This document shows, piece after piece, positions 17,740-27,955 of a stretch of DNA of 64,000 nucleotides. Numbering within the stretch: position 1 is the first letter of the stretch; each line of letters opens with the position of its first letter. The stretch covers positions 2,681,145-2,745,144 of the forward strand of contig NZ_KE650771.1 in the NCBI RefSeq assembly GCF_000447295.1, written 5' to 3'. Under the pieces are notes generated by a model, which was not told where the DNA came from, ran no database searches, and was given only the letters and a program-made list of their open reading frames with translations. This DNA comes from Fischerella sp. PCC 9431 (GTDB lineage Bacteria > Cyanobacteriota > Cyanobacteriia > Cyanobacteriales > Nostocaceae). Position numbers and translations under genes: made by a program.

Positions 17740-19353
17740 TTACAATAATCCTCGTTTACCATTAGGGCGTACCGTCATCCAATTTGTTTTAGCTAGTGCT
17801 AGTTGTTCTTCAGAAATTTTTGCACCAGTTAAATTAGCACCACACAAATTAGCTCCCCGTAGATTAGCGTTTTGCAAATAAGCATAGCTAAGATCTGCAC
17901 CTCGTAAGTCTGCTCCCTCTAAATCAGCATTGTTGAGATAAGCTTTGGTTAAATTACTATCTCTGAGATTAGCCCGACTGAGACTTGCTCTACCAAAGTC
18001 GCTACTGTGGAGATTAGCTCCTTGAAGGTTGACTCTTTGTAGTTGAGAAGAATGAAAATTTATTTCTGATAAATTAGCACCTTGCAAATTGAGGAGATTT
18101 AAATTGTGTAAGGCAAAATGTCGTCTTCCTTTTAGATAAGCGGAGATTAAATTTTGGCTATCTAACTGGCGCATAGCTTGAGACTTTTGACCTTCAGCAC
18201 CACTACCATCGGAAGACAAAGTAGTTGATTTTTTCGTCAGCATCCTTTGTTGTGTTCCCCCTACATGGGCAACACCAGTACCTTCTGTCATCCTAGCCCG
18301 TCTTGCTCGAATTGCTGCTGCAACCTGTGCCACGCTACTAGAAACACTGGAAGGATTGCTGTTAGAAATCCCAGAATCTTCTAAACGCTGAATCTTTCCT
18401 TCTTTGACAGTCTCACTTGGTTGAGCAACCAAACTTTTTGACAAACTCTCTAGATACGGTTCTAGTTCTAATGCTCTAAGTACTTCTGCGGCTGTTTGGT
18501 AGCGATGACGTACAGATACTTCCAGCATTTTCCGCAATACGCCTGCTAAGTGATCACTGACTTGTACGTGTTTTTCCCAAAGAAGTTCACCTGTTGTCGG
18601 GTTATATTGCAGATTTTTAGGAGATTTGTTGGTTAGTAGATAAATACATGTAATTCCCAAGGCGTAGATGTCACTAGCGTAGACTGGACGCATTGCCATT
18701 TGCTCTGGAGGTGCAAAACCAGGAGTACCAATAGCATATGCAGTTAATGCTGTGTGTTCAGAATGGTTCATAACAACTTGTCTAACTTGATTGGTAACAG
18801 CACCAAAGTCTATGAGGACTAATCTACTATCTTGAGCGCGGCGAATTATATTAGCAGGTTTGATGTCACGATGTATTACCTTACATTCGTGTATGTATTC
18901 AAGCAATGGTAGGATCTCGCTCAAAAATTGCTTTACTCCTGCTTCAGTAAAAACTCCTGTGTGTTTGACCTCTTGCTGTAAAGTAGAACCACTAATGTAT
19001 TCCTGAACCAAATAGAATTGTTTACACTCTTCAAAATAGTCTAGCAAGCGTGGCACTTGTGGATGATTGCCAATTTTGCCTAAAGTTACAGCTTCTCTTT
19101 CAAACAATTCCCGTGCCATTTGTAGAACCTGGGGTGCGCTTCCCGATGGACGTAATTGCTTGATGACACAACTCGGCTCACCTGGTAGGCCTTGATCATT
19201 GGCTAAAAAAGTGGCTCCGAAACCACCTTGACTTAAAGCTTTCACTACCCGATAGCGATCGCACAACAGCAATCTTGAGCCACAAGACTGACACTTCTGG
19301 CTATGGGCCAAGTTTTCTGGATTGAGACAGTTAGGATTTATGCAGTAGCTCAT
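17740..19353 (-). CDS. Serine/threonine kinase with zinc ribbon and pentapeptide repeats
   Basis: 537 residues. The N-terminus is a four-cysteine zinc ribbon (YCINPNC, KCQSCGSRLL). The kinase domain (~33-300) has SQGGFGATFLA, CVIKQLRPSG, HRDIKPANI, IDFGAV and GTPGFAPPEQ. A Ser-rich linker follows (~310-400), then about 20 pentapeptide repeats (A[N/D]LXX; ANLRGANLCGANLTGAK) to the end. The same layout is common in filamentous cyanobacteria. Pentapeptide helices often mediate protein contacts, so they may recruit substrates. All catalytic motifs are intact. Confidence 0.93.
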   Translation of the reverse strand: MSYCINPNCLNPENLAHSQKCQSCGSRLLLCDRYRVVKALSQGGFGATFLANDQGLPGEPSCVIKQLRPSGSAPQVLQMARELFEREAVTLGKIGNHPQVPRLLDYFEECKQFYLVQEYISGSTLQQEVKHTGVFTEAGVKQFLSEILPLLEYIHECKVIHRDIKPANIIRRAQDSRLVLIDFGAVTNQVRQVVMNHSEHTALTAYAIGTPGFAPPEQMAMRPVYASDIYALGITCIYLLTNKSPKNLQYNPTTGELLWEKHVQVSDHLAGVLRKMLEVSVRHRYQTAAEVLRALELEPYLESLSKSLVAQPSETVKEGKIQRLEDSGISNSNPSSVSSSVAQVAAAIRARRARMTEGTGVAHVGGTQQRMLTKKSTTLSSDGSGAEGQKSQAMRQLDSQNLISAYLKGRRHFALHNLNLLNLQGANLSEINFHSSQLQRVNLQGANLHSSDFGRASLSRANLRDSNLTKAYLNNADLEGADLRGADLSYAYLQNANLRGANLCGANLTGAKISEEQLALAKTNWMTVRPNGKRGLL

Positions 19354-19560
19354 GCATTGTCAACTCGCTGCACGAAAAATCACGGCGAGTATTACACTCC
19401 AGATCTCAATTATTTAGATCAAAAGCTACTTTTACCAGGTTATTTTTGCTGGAAATCCTTTGAAGAATTGCTAAAGTCAGGCAAAGCTGACATAAAGCAA
19501 TAGTAGACTCACTTAATTTTCACGGGAAAAATGAAAATCTCAATTTGAAAATTTCAAACT

Positions 19561-20508
19561 TTAGTTGACTTTGCTGCTTTGTTGGTGTGAATGACTACCA
19601 GAAGAAACAGTTTGCTCAACAATTTCCTTGGCTGCATCTAGTAGATACTCTGAATAGGTACGAGCAACGATGGATAGTTGTTTTCCTGAAGGATAAACCA
19701 TGTACCAGTCACGTTTAATCGGAAAGTGTTCTACATCTAACACAGTTAAATCCCCTGTGTCTGGTAACAAGGTATGGCGAGATAAAACGGAAATTCCCAA
19801 GCCACCTGCTATGGCATGTTTAATTGCTTCGTTGCTTCCCAATTCTAATTTAACTTTGACATTCACCTCATGCTGATCAAATAACTGTTGCACAGCGCGA
19901 CGTGTTCCTGAACCAGGTTCGCGCATGATAAAAGGTTCATCAGCAAGACGTTGGATAGGGATATGCTTTTCTTTTCCCAGAGGATGATTTATTGGTGCTA
20001 AAACTACTAAGGGATTCTCCAAAAACTGTTGGTAACTGACATCCAAATGTTCTGGAACTTGACTCATAATATACAAGTCATCCATATTGCTAGTCATGCG
20101 TTCCAGAATGCCTTCATGATTTGTCACTTTTAGTGAGATCTCAATTCCTGGATAACGTTGACAAAAAGGTCCTAACAAACGCGGTATAAAATATTTGGCT
20201 GTGGTGATTACAGCTAAACGTAATTGTCCTTGTTTTAGCCCTTTTAAATCTGCCACCTTCATTTCAAATTGGGCTATAGTCTCGAAAATTTGCCGACAAG
20301 TGGCGTATAATTCTCGTCCAGCTTCTGTCAAGTACAGGCGCTTACCTACCTGTTCAAATAACGGTAAACCTACTGATTTTGTCAGTTGCTTAATTTGCAT
20401 GGAAACAGTAGGCTGTGTAAGAAAAAGTTCCTCGGCGGCACGTGTAAAGCTACCGTGTCGCGCCGCCGCTTCAAACACCTTCAACTGGTGCAACGTCGCT
20501 TGATTCAA
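19561..20508 (-). CDS. LysR-family regulator, CmpR/CbbR-like
   Basis: 315 residues. A helix-turn-helix (ATLHQLKVFEAAARHGSFTR, EELFLTQPTVSMQIKQL) is followed by a LysR effector domain (~90-305; MREPGSGTRRAVQQLF). The sequence resembles CmpR/CbbR regulators of CO2-acquisition genes, and it lies directly downstream of ccmO. I chose the TTG at 20508 because AGAGGAG lies at a proper distance upstream; the longer frame starts at another TTG (20541) without such a site. It may sense metabolites such as RuBP or 2-phosphoglycolate and control the neighbouring ccm or ndh genes (inference). Confidence 0.85.
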   Translation of the reverse strand: MNQATLHQLKVFEAAARHGSFTRAAEELFLTQPTVSMQIKQLTKSVGLPLFEQVGKRLYLTEAGRELYATCRQIFETIAQFEMKVADLKGLKQGQLRLAVITTAKYFIPRLLGPFCQRYPGIEISLKVTNHEGILERMTSNMDDLYIMSQVPEHLDVSYQQFLENPLVVLAPINHPLGKEKHIPIQRLADEPFIMREPGSGTRRAVQQLFDQHEVNVKVKLELGSNEAIKHAIAGGLGISVLSRHTLLPDTGDLTVLDVEHFPIKRDWYMVYPSGKQLSIVARTYSEYLLDAAKEIVEQTVSSGSHSHQQSSKVN

Positions 20509-20761
20509 GGGTGATTCTCCTCTACATAATGGCAACTTCAAGTCATGAGTTCTAAATATAGATATTAATCTATGCCTGTTATTATTAGATAGGTATTTAA
20601 TTTATAGAATTAAAAAGTTATTATCAGAACAACAAGCAAAGCGTAAGATGCCTTCCAGCCAACGTTGCACACCTTAAAGGTGCTTTTTGGGGATAGTAAT
20701 CAACGTTGTACTAACCTCATCCTGCTGGGTGTGTACAACGTTTTCTTCATAGTCACATTTT

Positions 20762-21517
20762 TTATGATTCCTCTTGTATTTTTACAGGTAATGTAGATAA
20801 ATCTGGTAACTCTAGTAATTCTGCTTCCATAACTGGCTCTTTGATATTGAGTGGCAATTTTACTGGTTGACGCTCCTCTAACCAGCAACTTGCGACTGGC
20901 AAGGTTTGCTCTAATTCATCAAGCGGTCGAGGAATTACCATTACAGCATTTAATTCTCCAATGCGCTCTGCTTCGTACATCCCAGCTTCTACTGCTACTG
21001 CAACATTTGCTACAGAGCCACGAATAATGGCTGTACACAAACCGGAACCAATTTTTTCATAGGCTGCTAGCTGGACATCAGCAGCTTTGAGCATAGCATC
21101 AGCTGCGCCTACCATTGCTGGAAAACCCCGCGTTTCTACTAAGCCAACTGCTTGGTTACTTAAACGACTATAAGTACCATCCTCAGTTATCGCACTTAGA
21201 CGGTTATTGATAGGTAATACAACTTCTAGGTTGGGGAATGGCCTGGGAATTACTAAGCTAGAAACAAACTGATCAAATTGTTTAGCAGTTTGCTCACCAG
21301 CCTCCACGGCTAGACGGACATCAGCGATCGCTCCTCGAACAATAGCAGTACAATGACCACTACCAATCTTTTCATATCCAACTAGGTGAACGCCAGCAGA
21401 TTTCAGCATCATATCTGCCGTACCTACTATTGCCGGAAAGCTAATAGTTGATACTAACCCCAAAGCACTATCCCTGAGCATGTCTCGACGAGATGTCTGG
21501 ACATTGTATGCGTCCAT
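20762..21517 (-). CDS. ccmO: Carboxysome shell protein CcmO (tandem BMC)
   Basis: 251 residues with two BMC domains (~18-100 and ~122-205). Each shows the shell motif: [20 protein letters not shown] and VQLAAYEKIGSGLCTAIIRG, preceded by FPAIVGTADMML and FPAMVGAADAML. Tandem BMC proteins assemble as trimers in the beta-carboxysome shell facets. It is the last gene of the ccmK2-K1-L-M-N-O set on this strand, the Nostoc-type order. It has a short N-terminal extension (MDAYNVQTSRRDML) and a ~45-residue C-terminal tail. Confidence 0.93.
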   Translation of the reverse strand: MDAYNVQTSRRDMLRDSALGLVSTISFPAIVGTADMMLKSAGVHLVGYEKIGSGHCTAIVRGAIADVRLAVEAGEQTAKQFDQFVSSLVIPRPFPNLEVVLPINNRLSAITEDGTYSRLSNQAVGLVETRGFPAMVGAADAMLKAADVQLAAYEKIGSGLCTAIIRGSVANVAVAVEAGMYEAERIGELNAVMVIPRPLDELEQTLPVASCWLEERQPVKLPLNIKEPVMEAELLELPDLSTLPVKIQEES

Positions 21518-21624
21518 ATGAATTCTCCAAGATGTTCAAAAGAAAGGATGAAGGCTGTAGGCTGAAGGATAAAAAATTATTACTTCATACTTCATACTTA
21601 ACACTTCATACTTCCATATAACAT

Positions 21625-22389
21625 TTACTCAGGCTTCTCGTCAGAGGAGGGTTTATTCAAGGATTGCCGATGTGGAAATAAAGTGATTAACAATTGCTGA
21701 ATACTTCCCTGTCCGTAAATATGAGTACCAATGTGATTTTCAGATTCAGTGGTAGGCTCTTGCGTAACCTGATTGTCCAGTTGTGAGTTGTGAGTAGCGG
21801 AAGATGCAGAAGGCTTGGGATATAAAGGCGTGGGTTTGGAAACAGGAGTAGCGCCTTCAGTGGAAGATGCAGATAAATTTTCTGTGTAACCGTGTGTTTG
21901 CGTCCCCGTGTCCTCTTCCTTCCACAAATCCTCTTGTTCTTGTATGTCCATATCCTCTTGCCTAAAAGCAGGATTATTAGTAGGTAGTAGTTGTGGCTGT
22001 TGGATTTTCTCAGTGACTGTAAAAGAATCACTCAAACGACGACTGTTATCTCCCAGAACTGAACCAGGCGCAACTACTTGTCCAGGCTCTACGGAACAAT
22101 TAAAAACTGTTGTTGCTGAACCGATGCAAGCATTTGCGCCAATTTTACCACTACCGATCATTAAAAAACCTGCCCCCAGGTTTGCCCCAGTTTCTACTTC
22201 TAGGGTTCCTTGATGAACTTTGAGGATTGACCCCATGCCAATACAAACCCCTGAACCAATGATAATCTTACTGCTTGGAGCCGCTTGCAGTATCACCCCT
22301 GGTGCAATCACAGCACTCGGATGAATAATTACCTCGCCACTGATGTAGGAGTCAAAGTTATTACCCAGGCGCAGTGGCGGCACAGACAT
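21625..22389 (-). CDS. ccmN: Carboxysome assembly protein CcmN
   Basis: 254 residues. The N-terminal half is a left-handed beta-helix of hexapeptide repeats (VIIHPSAVIAPGVIL, GANACIGSATTVF), the part that binds CcmM. A low-complexity linker (~145-225) leads to a C-terminal amphipathic helix (YGQGSIQQLLITLFPHRQSL), the encapsulation peptide that recruits shell proteins. I start at 22389 (MSVPPLRLGNNFDS); the longer frame to 22470 reads through an A/T-rich repeat tract encoding a spurious Phe/Leu-rich leader. Confidence 0.92.
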   Translation of the reverse strand: MSVPPLRLGNNFDSYISGEVIIHPSAVIAPGVILQAAPSSKIIIGSGVCIGMGSILKVHQGTLEVETGANLGAGFLMIGSGKIGANACIGSATTVFNCSVEPGQVVAPGSVLGDNSRRLSDSFTVTEKIQQPQLLPTNNPAFRQEDMDIQEQEDLWKEEDTGTQTHGYTENLSASSTEGATPVSKPTPLYPKPSASSATHNSQLDNQVTQEPTTESENHIGTHIYGQGSIQQLLITLFPHRQSLNKPSSDEKPE

Positions 22390-22557
22390 GAAATTTTTAA
22401 CCTCGCAAACCCGGATAGACTTAAAAAGTAAAAAATAAAAAGTAAAAAGTAAAAAGAAAGACAGATTCAATATTTCTTTTAACTTTTAACTTTTGCCTTG
22501 TTCAGGGAGTGGGGGAAGTGAGAAAAGCATTTTCTCTTCATACCCCTTATCCCCTAA

Positions 22558-23547
22558 TTACGGACGTTGGACGATCAATTCTAGAACCCGGCGTTTGGCT
22601 TTGGGGTCAATACCAATCAAGCGCACGTACTCACCTTCATATTCATTGATGTAGCCTTCCAATGCTGCGATCGCTTCTCTGATACTACTAGCCTGAATTT
22701 GCCCACAGCTAGCCCAAGAACCAGTACGGAAGCGTCTTTGATCTACGTGTTCAGCGCTAATTTTAAAGCCGCCAGCTAAAAGTTGCTGTAGTTGTTCCAC
22801 TGCTTCGGAACTTAATTTGTTACTACTAGCTGTTGCTGTTGTGCTTGGAGAAGCAAAAGAGGTTGTTGTCCCACTAGATCTACCGCTACTAGATGTACTA
22901 ACTTGCCCGTTAGGACGTTGAATAATGCTTTCCAAGATGCGACGCTTGGCTTTGGGGTCGATACCAATCAAGCGTACATATTCGCCTTGATGGTTATCCA
23001 TACAATCTTCTAAAGCAGCTACTACATCCCCAGCAGAACTTGATTCGATGGGCGTGCAGGTTTGCCAAGAACCTGTACGGAAACGGCGTTCATCGACGTG
23101 TTCTGTACCGATTTTGTAACCACCAGCCAATAGCTGACGGATTTGGTCTATGGTTTCGCTACTGAGTCTGTTGCTACCATTGCTATAGCCGCTACCGTTG
23201 CCATTGCTGTTGTAGCTACCATTGCTACTAGAATAAGCAGGAGCTTTGAAGGAGCTAGATGTTTGAACAACACCGTCGGGACGTTGGATGATGTTTTCTA
23301 ACACCCGTCGTTTGCCCTTGGGGTCGATGCCAAATAGGCGCACATACTCGCCACTATGGTCTCTCAGACAACTTTCCAACGCTGCGATCGCTTCACCTAA
23401 GCTTCTGGCTTCAATTGGTTTACAGCTAGTCCAAGAACCTGTGCGGAACCGTCTTTGATCTACGTGTTCTGTACCAATCAAATATCCTTGCTGTAACAGA
23501 TAGCGTACCTGCTCTACTGTTTCCGCACCCAAGCTATTGCTAGACAC
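22558..23547 (-). CDS. ccmM: CcmM short isoform (M35-type) from an internal GTG
   Basis: Inside ccmM the sequence AAAGGAG (23561-23555) lies seven bases before an in-frame GTG (23547-23545, codon 230), just ahead of the first SSU-like module. Initiation here gives 329 residues with three RuBisCO-binding modules and no CA domain. Short CcmM forms made by internal initiation are known from Synechococcus and Synechocystis and are needed for RuBisCO condensation. This ribosome site is stronger than most in the window. Confidence 0.75.
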   Translation of the reverse strand: MSSNSLGAETVEQVRYLLQQGYLIGTEHVDQRRFRTGSWTSCKPIEARSLGEAIAALESCLRDHSGEYVRLFGIDPKGKRRVLENIIQRPDGVVQTSSSFKAPAYSSSNGSYNSNGNGSGYSNGSNRLSSETIDQIRQLLAGGYKIGTEHVDERRFRTGSWQTCTPIESSSAGDVVAALEDCMDNHQGEYVRLIGIDPKAKRRILESIIQRPNGQVSTSSSGRSSGTTTSFASPSTTATASSNKLSSEAVEQLQQLLAGGFKISAEHVDQRRFRTGSWASCGQIQASSIREAIAALEGYINEYEGEYVRLIGIDPKAKRRVLELIVQRP

Positions 23548-24234
23548 CTCGTCGCTCCTTTCAAACACTTCAACTTCTATGCCTGTACTTGTATAAGAAT
23601 TAGTTAATTCATTACGAATAGTCCTAATACATTTACTATCCGCAGCACACAAATAACCTGCTCGTAGTGCTTGGTTAATCCCGACTACATGATGAGCAAA
23701 TTCTTTGTCATCAGCTTGCACATCTGGCAGGCGATCGGCTTGCTGCTGGTTAGTAATTACTGCCCCTGAAGGTACATATTTACCTGGGGGAATTTCTACA
23801 TCTTGGATTAAAGCGTGCATCATCACAATGCAACCTGCTCCTACCCTGGCATTAAACACCGTAGAACGAAAACCAATAAAACAGTCATCTCCTACGTAGC
23901 ATGGCCCGTGAATTAAAGCCATGTGGGTAATACAAGTATTCTTGCCAATCCATACAGAGTATTGTTGTCGGTCGTCACCAACTACACGCCCTTTTTCCAA
24001 GCCGTGGACAACAACACCATCCTGAAGATTGGTATTTTCGCCAATATAAAATGGCGTACCTTCATCCGCTCTAATTGACGTACCAGGCGCAACTATTACA
24101 TTTGCTCCGATCTTTACATCCCCAATAATGTTGGAAAATGAATGCAAAAAGGCCGATGAGTCTATTGTTGGTTCTGCTAAATTCTTTGACCACGGCGTTG
24201 GGGGAGCCGCCTCCGCGATGCTGCGGACTGCCAT
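22558..24234 (-). CDS. ccmM: Carboxysome protein CcmM (gamma-CA plus three RuBisCO SSU-like domains)
   Basis: 558 residues. The N-terminal ~200 residues are a gamma-carbonic-anhydrase beta-helix ([30 protein letters not shown]). Three small-subunit-like modules follow, each with the core EHVD(Q/E)[14 protein letters not shown](F/I)GIDPK and KRR(V/I)LE, separated by Ser/Asn/Gly/Thr linkers. The modules condense RuBisCO; the CA domain binds CcmN and carbonic anhydrase. The length matches Nostoc CcmM. A short RuBisCO-binding isoform from an internal start is annotated separately. Confidence 0.96.
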   Translation of the reverse strand: MAVRSIAEAAPPTPWSKNLAEPTIDSSAFLHSFSNIIGDVKIGANVIVAPGTSIRADEGTPFYIGENTNLQDGVVVHGLEKGRVVGDDRQQYSVWIGKNTCITHMALIHGPCYVGDDCFIGFRSTVFNARVGAGCIVMMHALIQDVEIPPGKYVPSGAVITNQQQADRLPDVQADDKEFAHHVVGINQALRAGYLCAADSKCIRTIRNELTNSYTSTGIEVEVFERSDEVSSNSLGAETVEQVRYLLQQGYLIGTEHVDQRRFRTGSWTSCKPIEARSLGEAIAALESCLRDHSGEYVRLFGIDPKGKRRVLENIIQRPDGVVQTSSSFKAPAYSSSNGSYNSNGNGSGYSNGSNRLSSETIDQIRQLLAGGYKIGTEHVDERRFRTGSWQTCTPIESSSAGDVVAALEDCMDNHQGEYVRLIGIDPKAKRRILESIIQRPNGQVSTSSSGRSSGTTTSFASPSTTATASSNKLSSEAVEQLQQLLAGGFKISAEHVDQRRFRTGSWASCGQIQASSIREAIAALEGYINEYEGEYVRLIGIDPKAKRRVLELIVQRP

Positions 24235-24253
24235 TGCGAGATTCCTCCTCTAT

Positions 24254-24317
24254 TGTCATTTGTCAGTTATCAGTTATCAGTTATCAGCCTGTTACTGTTT
24301 ACTGATTGCTGTTAACT
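24254..24317. repeat. Short tandem repeat CAGTTATCAGTTAT
   Basis: Units of about 8 bases (CAGTTATC), then related TGTTACTGTTTACTG words, fill the ccmL-ccmM gap. The same unit occurs after the cupredoxin gene (51999-52020) and before the edge repeat protein (63211-63244). Confidence 0.7.
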
Positions 24318-24319
24318 GA

Positions 24320-24622
24320 CTATCGATATTGATCTTTTTTGCTATAAATCATGCGATCTTCTACATAAACTGTGTCAATGATCGCTACTACTGCTGCATC
24401 TAATGGACGCTGTTCGTTGCCAAGAATTTGCCGAGCCGCACTACCACGACTGACAAGTACCCACTCGTCTACCCCAGCACCAACAATATCGGCGGCTACC
24501 TCGTATTTTGGCAGAATGCGTCCTTCTTCATCGACTAATTGCAACAAAAGTAGTTTAACACCCCTGAGACTTGGATCTTTTTGAGTGCTAACTACTGTGC
24601 CGCGAACTTTGGCAATTTGCAT
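24320..24622 (-). CDS. ccmL: Carboxysome vertex protein CcmL
   Basis: 100 residues of the EutN/CcmL family: MQIAKVRGTVVSTQKDPSL, LLLLQLVDEEGRILPKYEV, VDEWVLVSRGSAARQI, DAAVVAIIDTV. CcmL forms pentamers that cap the vertices of the icosahedral carboxysome shell. It sits seven bases after ccmK1 on the same strand, so translation is probably coupled. Length and start are standard. Confidence 0.96.
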   Translation of the reverse strand: MQIAKVRGTVVSTQKDPSLRGVKLLLLQLVDEEGRILPKYEVAADIVGAGVDEWVLVSRGSAARQILGNEQRPLDAAVVAIIDTVYVEDRMIYSKKDQYR

Positions 24623-24629
24623 TTATGAT

Positions 24630-24974
24630 TTATGGTCTTCTACCGAAGGGACGAATTGCATTCACATTTTCCCGGAACTGCTCTACATCTTCGGTATAAC
24701 GAATTGGTAGAACATACTCCAAGTTCTCATGGGGACGAGCAATGATGTGAGTAGATAGAACTTGTCCGCCATTGACTCGCTTAACTGATTCTACGCCTGC
24801 TGCTACCGAAGCTTGTACTTCCGAAACATCTCCTCGGACAATCACAGTGACGCGACCACTGCCGATTTTTTCATAACCCACTAAAGTCACACGAGCAGCT
24901 TTTACCATCGCATCTGCTGCTTCCACTACTGCTGGGAAGCCAAGCGTTTCTACCATTCCTACTGCAATTGACAT
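24630..24974 (-). CDS. ccmK1: Carboxysome shell protein CcmK1
   Basis: 114 residues, single BMC domain: [54 protein letters not shown]. The C-terminal extension ([12 protein letters not shown]) beyond the usual ~102 residues marks CcmK1. Hexamers form shell facets; the KIGSGR loop lines the central pore. I start at 24974; the longer frame to 25016 adds [14 protein letters not shown], which is not part of the family. It is highly similar to the upstream ccmK2 copy. Confidence 0.95.
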   Translation of the reverse strand: MSIAVGMVETLGFPAVVEAADAMVKAARVTLVGYEKIGSGRVTVIVRGDVSEVQASVAAGVESVKRVNGGQVLSTHIIARPHENLEYVLPIRYTEDVEQFRENVNAIRPFGRRP

Positions 24975-25160
24975 AATTTTTTCAATCCTTAAGAAGCTTC
25001 CAACAAACAAAAACAAGCAAAGTTACAAGAATTTTTAGATTTGAGATTTTGGATTAGGGTTGGGTAAATCTAAAGCCAAATCTTTGGTAAATCTATTACC
25101 CCTTGAAGCGTTTGCCTGCGGAGTCAATGCTAAAAATCCAAAATCAAAAATCCAAAATTG

Positions 25161-25469
25161 TTAAGTGCGGAACTGCTCCACAGCTTCGGTGTAACGAATT
25201 GGTAGAACATACTCTAGGTTCTCGTGGGGACGAGCAATGATGTGAGTAGAAACCACTTCACCTCCGTTGACTCTTCTAGCTGCTTCAACTCCAGCAGCCA
25301 CAGAAGCTTGGACTTCCGAAACATCTCCCCGCACAATCACTGTCACCCTAGCGCTACCGATTTTTTCATAACCAACCAATGTGACACGAGCGGCTTTCAC
25401 CATCGCATCAGCAGCTTCAACCACTGCCGGAAAACCTTTTGTTTCAATCATTCCAACCGCAATAGGCAT
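25161..25469 (-). CDS. ccmK2: Carboxysome shell protein CcmK2
   Basis: 102 residues, single BMC domain: [50 protein letters not shown]. It is the major facet hexamer of the beta-carboxysome. The ATG at 25469 has AGGAG upstream (TAGGAGTCCTGCG). It is first in the ccm operon, so the operon promoter lies in 25470-26098. The 186-base gap to ccmK1 contains short TTTAGATTT repeats but no gene. Confidence 0.95.
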   Translation of the reverse strand: MPIAVGMIETKGFPAVVEAADAMVKAARVTLVGYEKIGSARVTVIVRGDVSEVQASVAAGVEAARRVNGGEVVSTHIIARPHENLEYVLPIRYTEAVEQFRT

Positions 25470-26098
25470 CGCAGGACTCCTACACAATTAATGCAATTAG
25501 TACTCTTTTATTGAAAATTCTGACGGGGATGCTCATCTTGAGCTAAATAACTGTTCTCAAATTAAGCATAAGAAAGCTTGGCTCCCCTGACAATATAAAT
25601 TAGTATAATAGTTTATAATAAAATAGTTTAAAAAAACTTAATAAATTTTTATGTGTGTATTATTCTCAACCAATCTTCACGGATTCCTAGAGTAGCTACT
25701 TCTGTTTTATAATTTCTTTATTATATTCGCTGAAACCAGTTCATAGAACACGTAAATCCTGTGTCTGGGGGAACGACAAGCAAGCTACAAAGTAGTATTG
25801 GTGTCTTTCCTCGATTTTTGCTGTTTGCACCAAAATAGTGAGAAAAAATGTATAACTTTTTATTATAATTGGGATAAATAGTTCTTTTCGCGATAGAAAT
25901 TCGGCTGATTTACATGGAGGTTAATGTAGATTGAAATCAAAGAAATTTTATAGGAAATATTACTCTTTTTTCCTATTGTTCAAGCAGCAAAAGTAAAATG
26001 ATGCTGTTTAATTGAATTTAAATCTTTTAATCATAGAGTTTAATTAATTTCATTTAACAAGGCAAAGAATTACAAGCTGAGACATCAAGGAAAATTAA
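25470..26098. promoter_or_regulatory. Divergent promoter region between ccmK2 and ndhF4
   Basis: 629 bases with no supported gene, strongly A/T-rich (for example 25595-25660). It must contain the start signals of both the carboxysome operon and the CO2-uptake NDH-1 operon, and is the natural place for binding by the LysR regulator at 19561-20508. I could not pick out a confident -10/-35 pair or LysR box by eye. Confidence 0.5.
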
Positions 26099-27955
26099 AT
26101 GGATGAGTTTTTGTTCTCAACAACTTGGTGGATACCATTTTATAGTTTATTCGGAGCAATTTTGACCTTGCCTTGGGCAATGGGAATAGTTCGCCGTACT
26201 GGCCCAAGACCAGCAGCTTATTTTAATTTATTGACAACTTTTTTGGCTTTTATCCATAGCCTGGTTGTATTCAGGGATATTTGGAATGGAGAACCAGAAA
26301 ATTTTGTTATTACCTGGTTTAGTGCTGCGGATTTAAACATATCCTTTGCTTTGGAAATCTCACCAGTCAGTGTTGGGGCAACAGTTTTAATTGCAGGATT
26401 AAGCTTATTAGCCCAAATTTACGCTTTGGGTTACATGGAAAAAGACTGGTCATTGGCTCGATTTTTTGCCTTAATGGGCTTTTTTGAAGCAGCCCTAAGC
26501 GGTTTAGCAATAAGTGATTCTCTGTTTCTCAGCTATGCATTGCTAGAAATGCTGACTCTTTCTACCTACCTGCTCGTGGGATTTTGGTATGCTCAACCAC
26601 TAGTAGTTACAGCAGCACGAGATGCGTTTTTAACCAAACGTGTAGGAGACTTGTTGCTGCTAATGGGAGTAGTCACACTAGCAACCGAAGCAGGTAGTTT
26701 GAATTTTTCAAATTTATATGAATGGGCGCAAACAGCACAACTTAGCCCTTTAACTTCAAGTTTATTAGGATTGGCATTGATTGCTGGACCGGCGGGTAAA
26801 TGCGCTCAATTTCCACTGCACTTGTGGTTAGATGAAGCAATGGAAGGACCTAACCCAGCTTCAGTGATGCGGAATTCAATGGTGGTAGCTGGTGGTGCTT
26901 ATATATTATATAAATTGCAGCCCATCTTAGCTTTATCACCCTTGGCTCTCAACACTCTGATCATTATTGGTACAGTAACAGCAGTTGGTGCATCTTTGGT
27001 ATCGATCGCCCAAACTGATATTAAACGGGCGCTATCTCACTCCACCAGCGCATACATGGGCTTAGTATTCTTGGCAGTAGGCTTGCAGCAAGGAGGTGTG
27101 GCTCTAATTTTGCTGTTTACCCATGCGATCGCCAAAGCATTATTATTCATGAGTACTGGCTCGGTAATTTATACTACCAGTAGTCAGGATTTAACCGAAA
27201 TGGGCGGCTTATGGTCACGAATGCCAGCAACTACCACCGCCTTTGTGGTTGGTTCTGCTGGGATGGTAAGTTTGTTACCTTTAGGAAGCTTCTGGGCGAT
27301 GTTGTCTTGGGCTGACGGCTTGGCAATCATCACTCCTTGGGTACTGTGGATATTAGTACTTGTGAATGGCTTAACAGCATTAAATTTAACACGAGTATTT
27401 CGGTTAGTATTCTGGGGAGAACCACAACAAAAAACCCGTCGCGCCCCGGAAGCACCTTGGCCAATAGCATTTCCGATGGTAACTCTAACAATCATGACCC
27501 TATTATTACCCGTGATGTTGCAGCAGTGGTATCTTTTACCTACCTGGGAAAGCATCAATTGGTATGTAGTGGGAATGATCGTATTTTCTACCCTATTAGG
27601 AGTAGGTATTGGCTCAACGATGTATCTCCATAAAGCTTGGTCACGTTCGAGAATATTAGCTTGGAGATTTGTCCAAGATTTGCTGGGATATGACTTCTAC
27701 ATCGACAAGATTTATAAAATCACAGTAGTTAGTGCAGTCGCCGTACTTTCTAAAATTTCCGCTTGGAGCGATCGCTACATAGTAGACGGCTTAGTTAACC
27801 TGGTAGGATTTGCAGCAATTTTCGGTGGACAAAGCTTGAAATATAGCATCTCTGGGCAATCACAAGGATATCTACTCACTATCCTTGTCGGCATCAGCAT
27901 ACTAGGTTTCTTCATCAGCTGGTCATTAGGTTTGCTGGAGAAATTGCCTTTTTAG
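26099..27955 (+). CDS. ndhF4: NDH-1 subunit NdhF4 (CO2 uptake)
   Basis: 618 residues, a polytopic proton-pumping subunit related to NuoL: AGKCAQFPLHLWLDEAMEGP, FTHAIAKALLFMSTGSV, QTDIKRALSHSTSAYMG. About 16 hydrophobic helices are visible. The gene order ndhF-ndhD-cup, the ~618-residue length and the position beside the ccm operon point to the constitutive NDH-1MS' complex (NdhF4/NdhD4/CupB), which hydrates CO2 to bicarbonate in the cytoplasm using photosynthetic electrons. NdhF3 is the alternative, but no cupS follows the operon. Confidence 0.85.
   Translation: MDEFLFSTTWWIPFYSLFGAILTLPWAMGIVRRTGPRPAAYFNLLTTFLAFIHSLVVFRDIWNGEPENFVITWFSAADLNISFALEISPVSVGATVLIAGLSLLAQIYALGYMEKDWSLARFFALMGFFEAALSGLAISDSLFLSYALLEMLTLSTYLLVGFWYAQPLVVTAARDAFLTKRVGDLLLLMGVVTLATEAGSLNFSNLYEWAQTAQLSPLTSSLLGLALIAGPAGKCAQFPLHLWLDEAMEGPNPASVMRNSMVVAGGAYILYKLQPILALSPLALNTLIIIGTVTAVGASLVSIAQTDIKRALSHSTSAYMGLVFLAVGLQQGGVALILLFTHAIAKALLFMSTGSVIYTTSSQDLTEMGGLWSRMPATTTAFVVGSAGMVSLLPLGSFWAMLSWADGLAIITPWVLWILVLVNGLTALNLTRVFRLVFWGEPQQKTRRAPEAPWPIAFPMVTLTIMTLLLPVMLQQWYLLPTWESINWYVVGMIVFSTLLGVGIGSTMYLHKAWSRSRILAWRFVQDLLGYDFYIDKIYKITVVSAVAVLSKISAWSDRYIVDGLVNLVGFAAIFGGQSLKYSISGQSQGYLLTILVGISILGFFISWSLGLLEKLPF

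Noticed and set aside
20700..20888. Minus-strand 62-codon frame between the LysR gene and ccmO
   Set aside because: It overlaps the ccmO 3' end in another frame and has no ribosome site or recognisable sequence.
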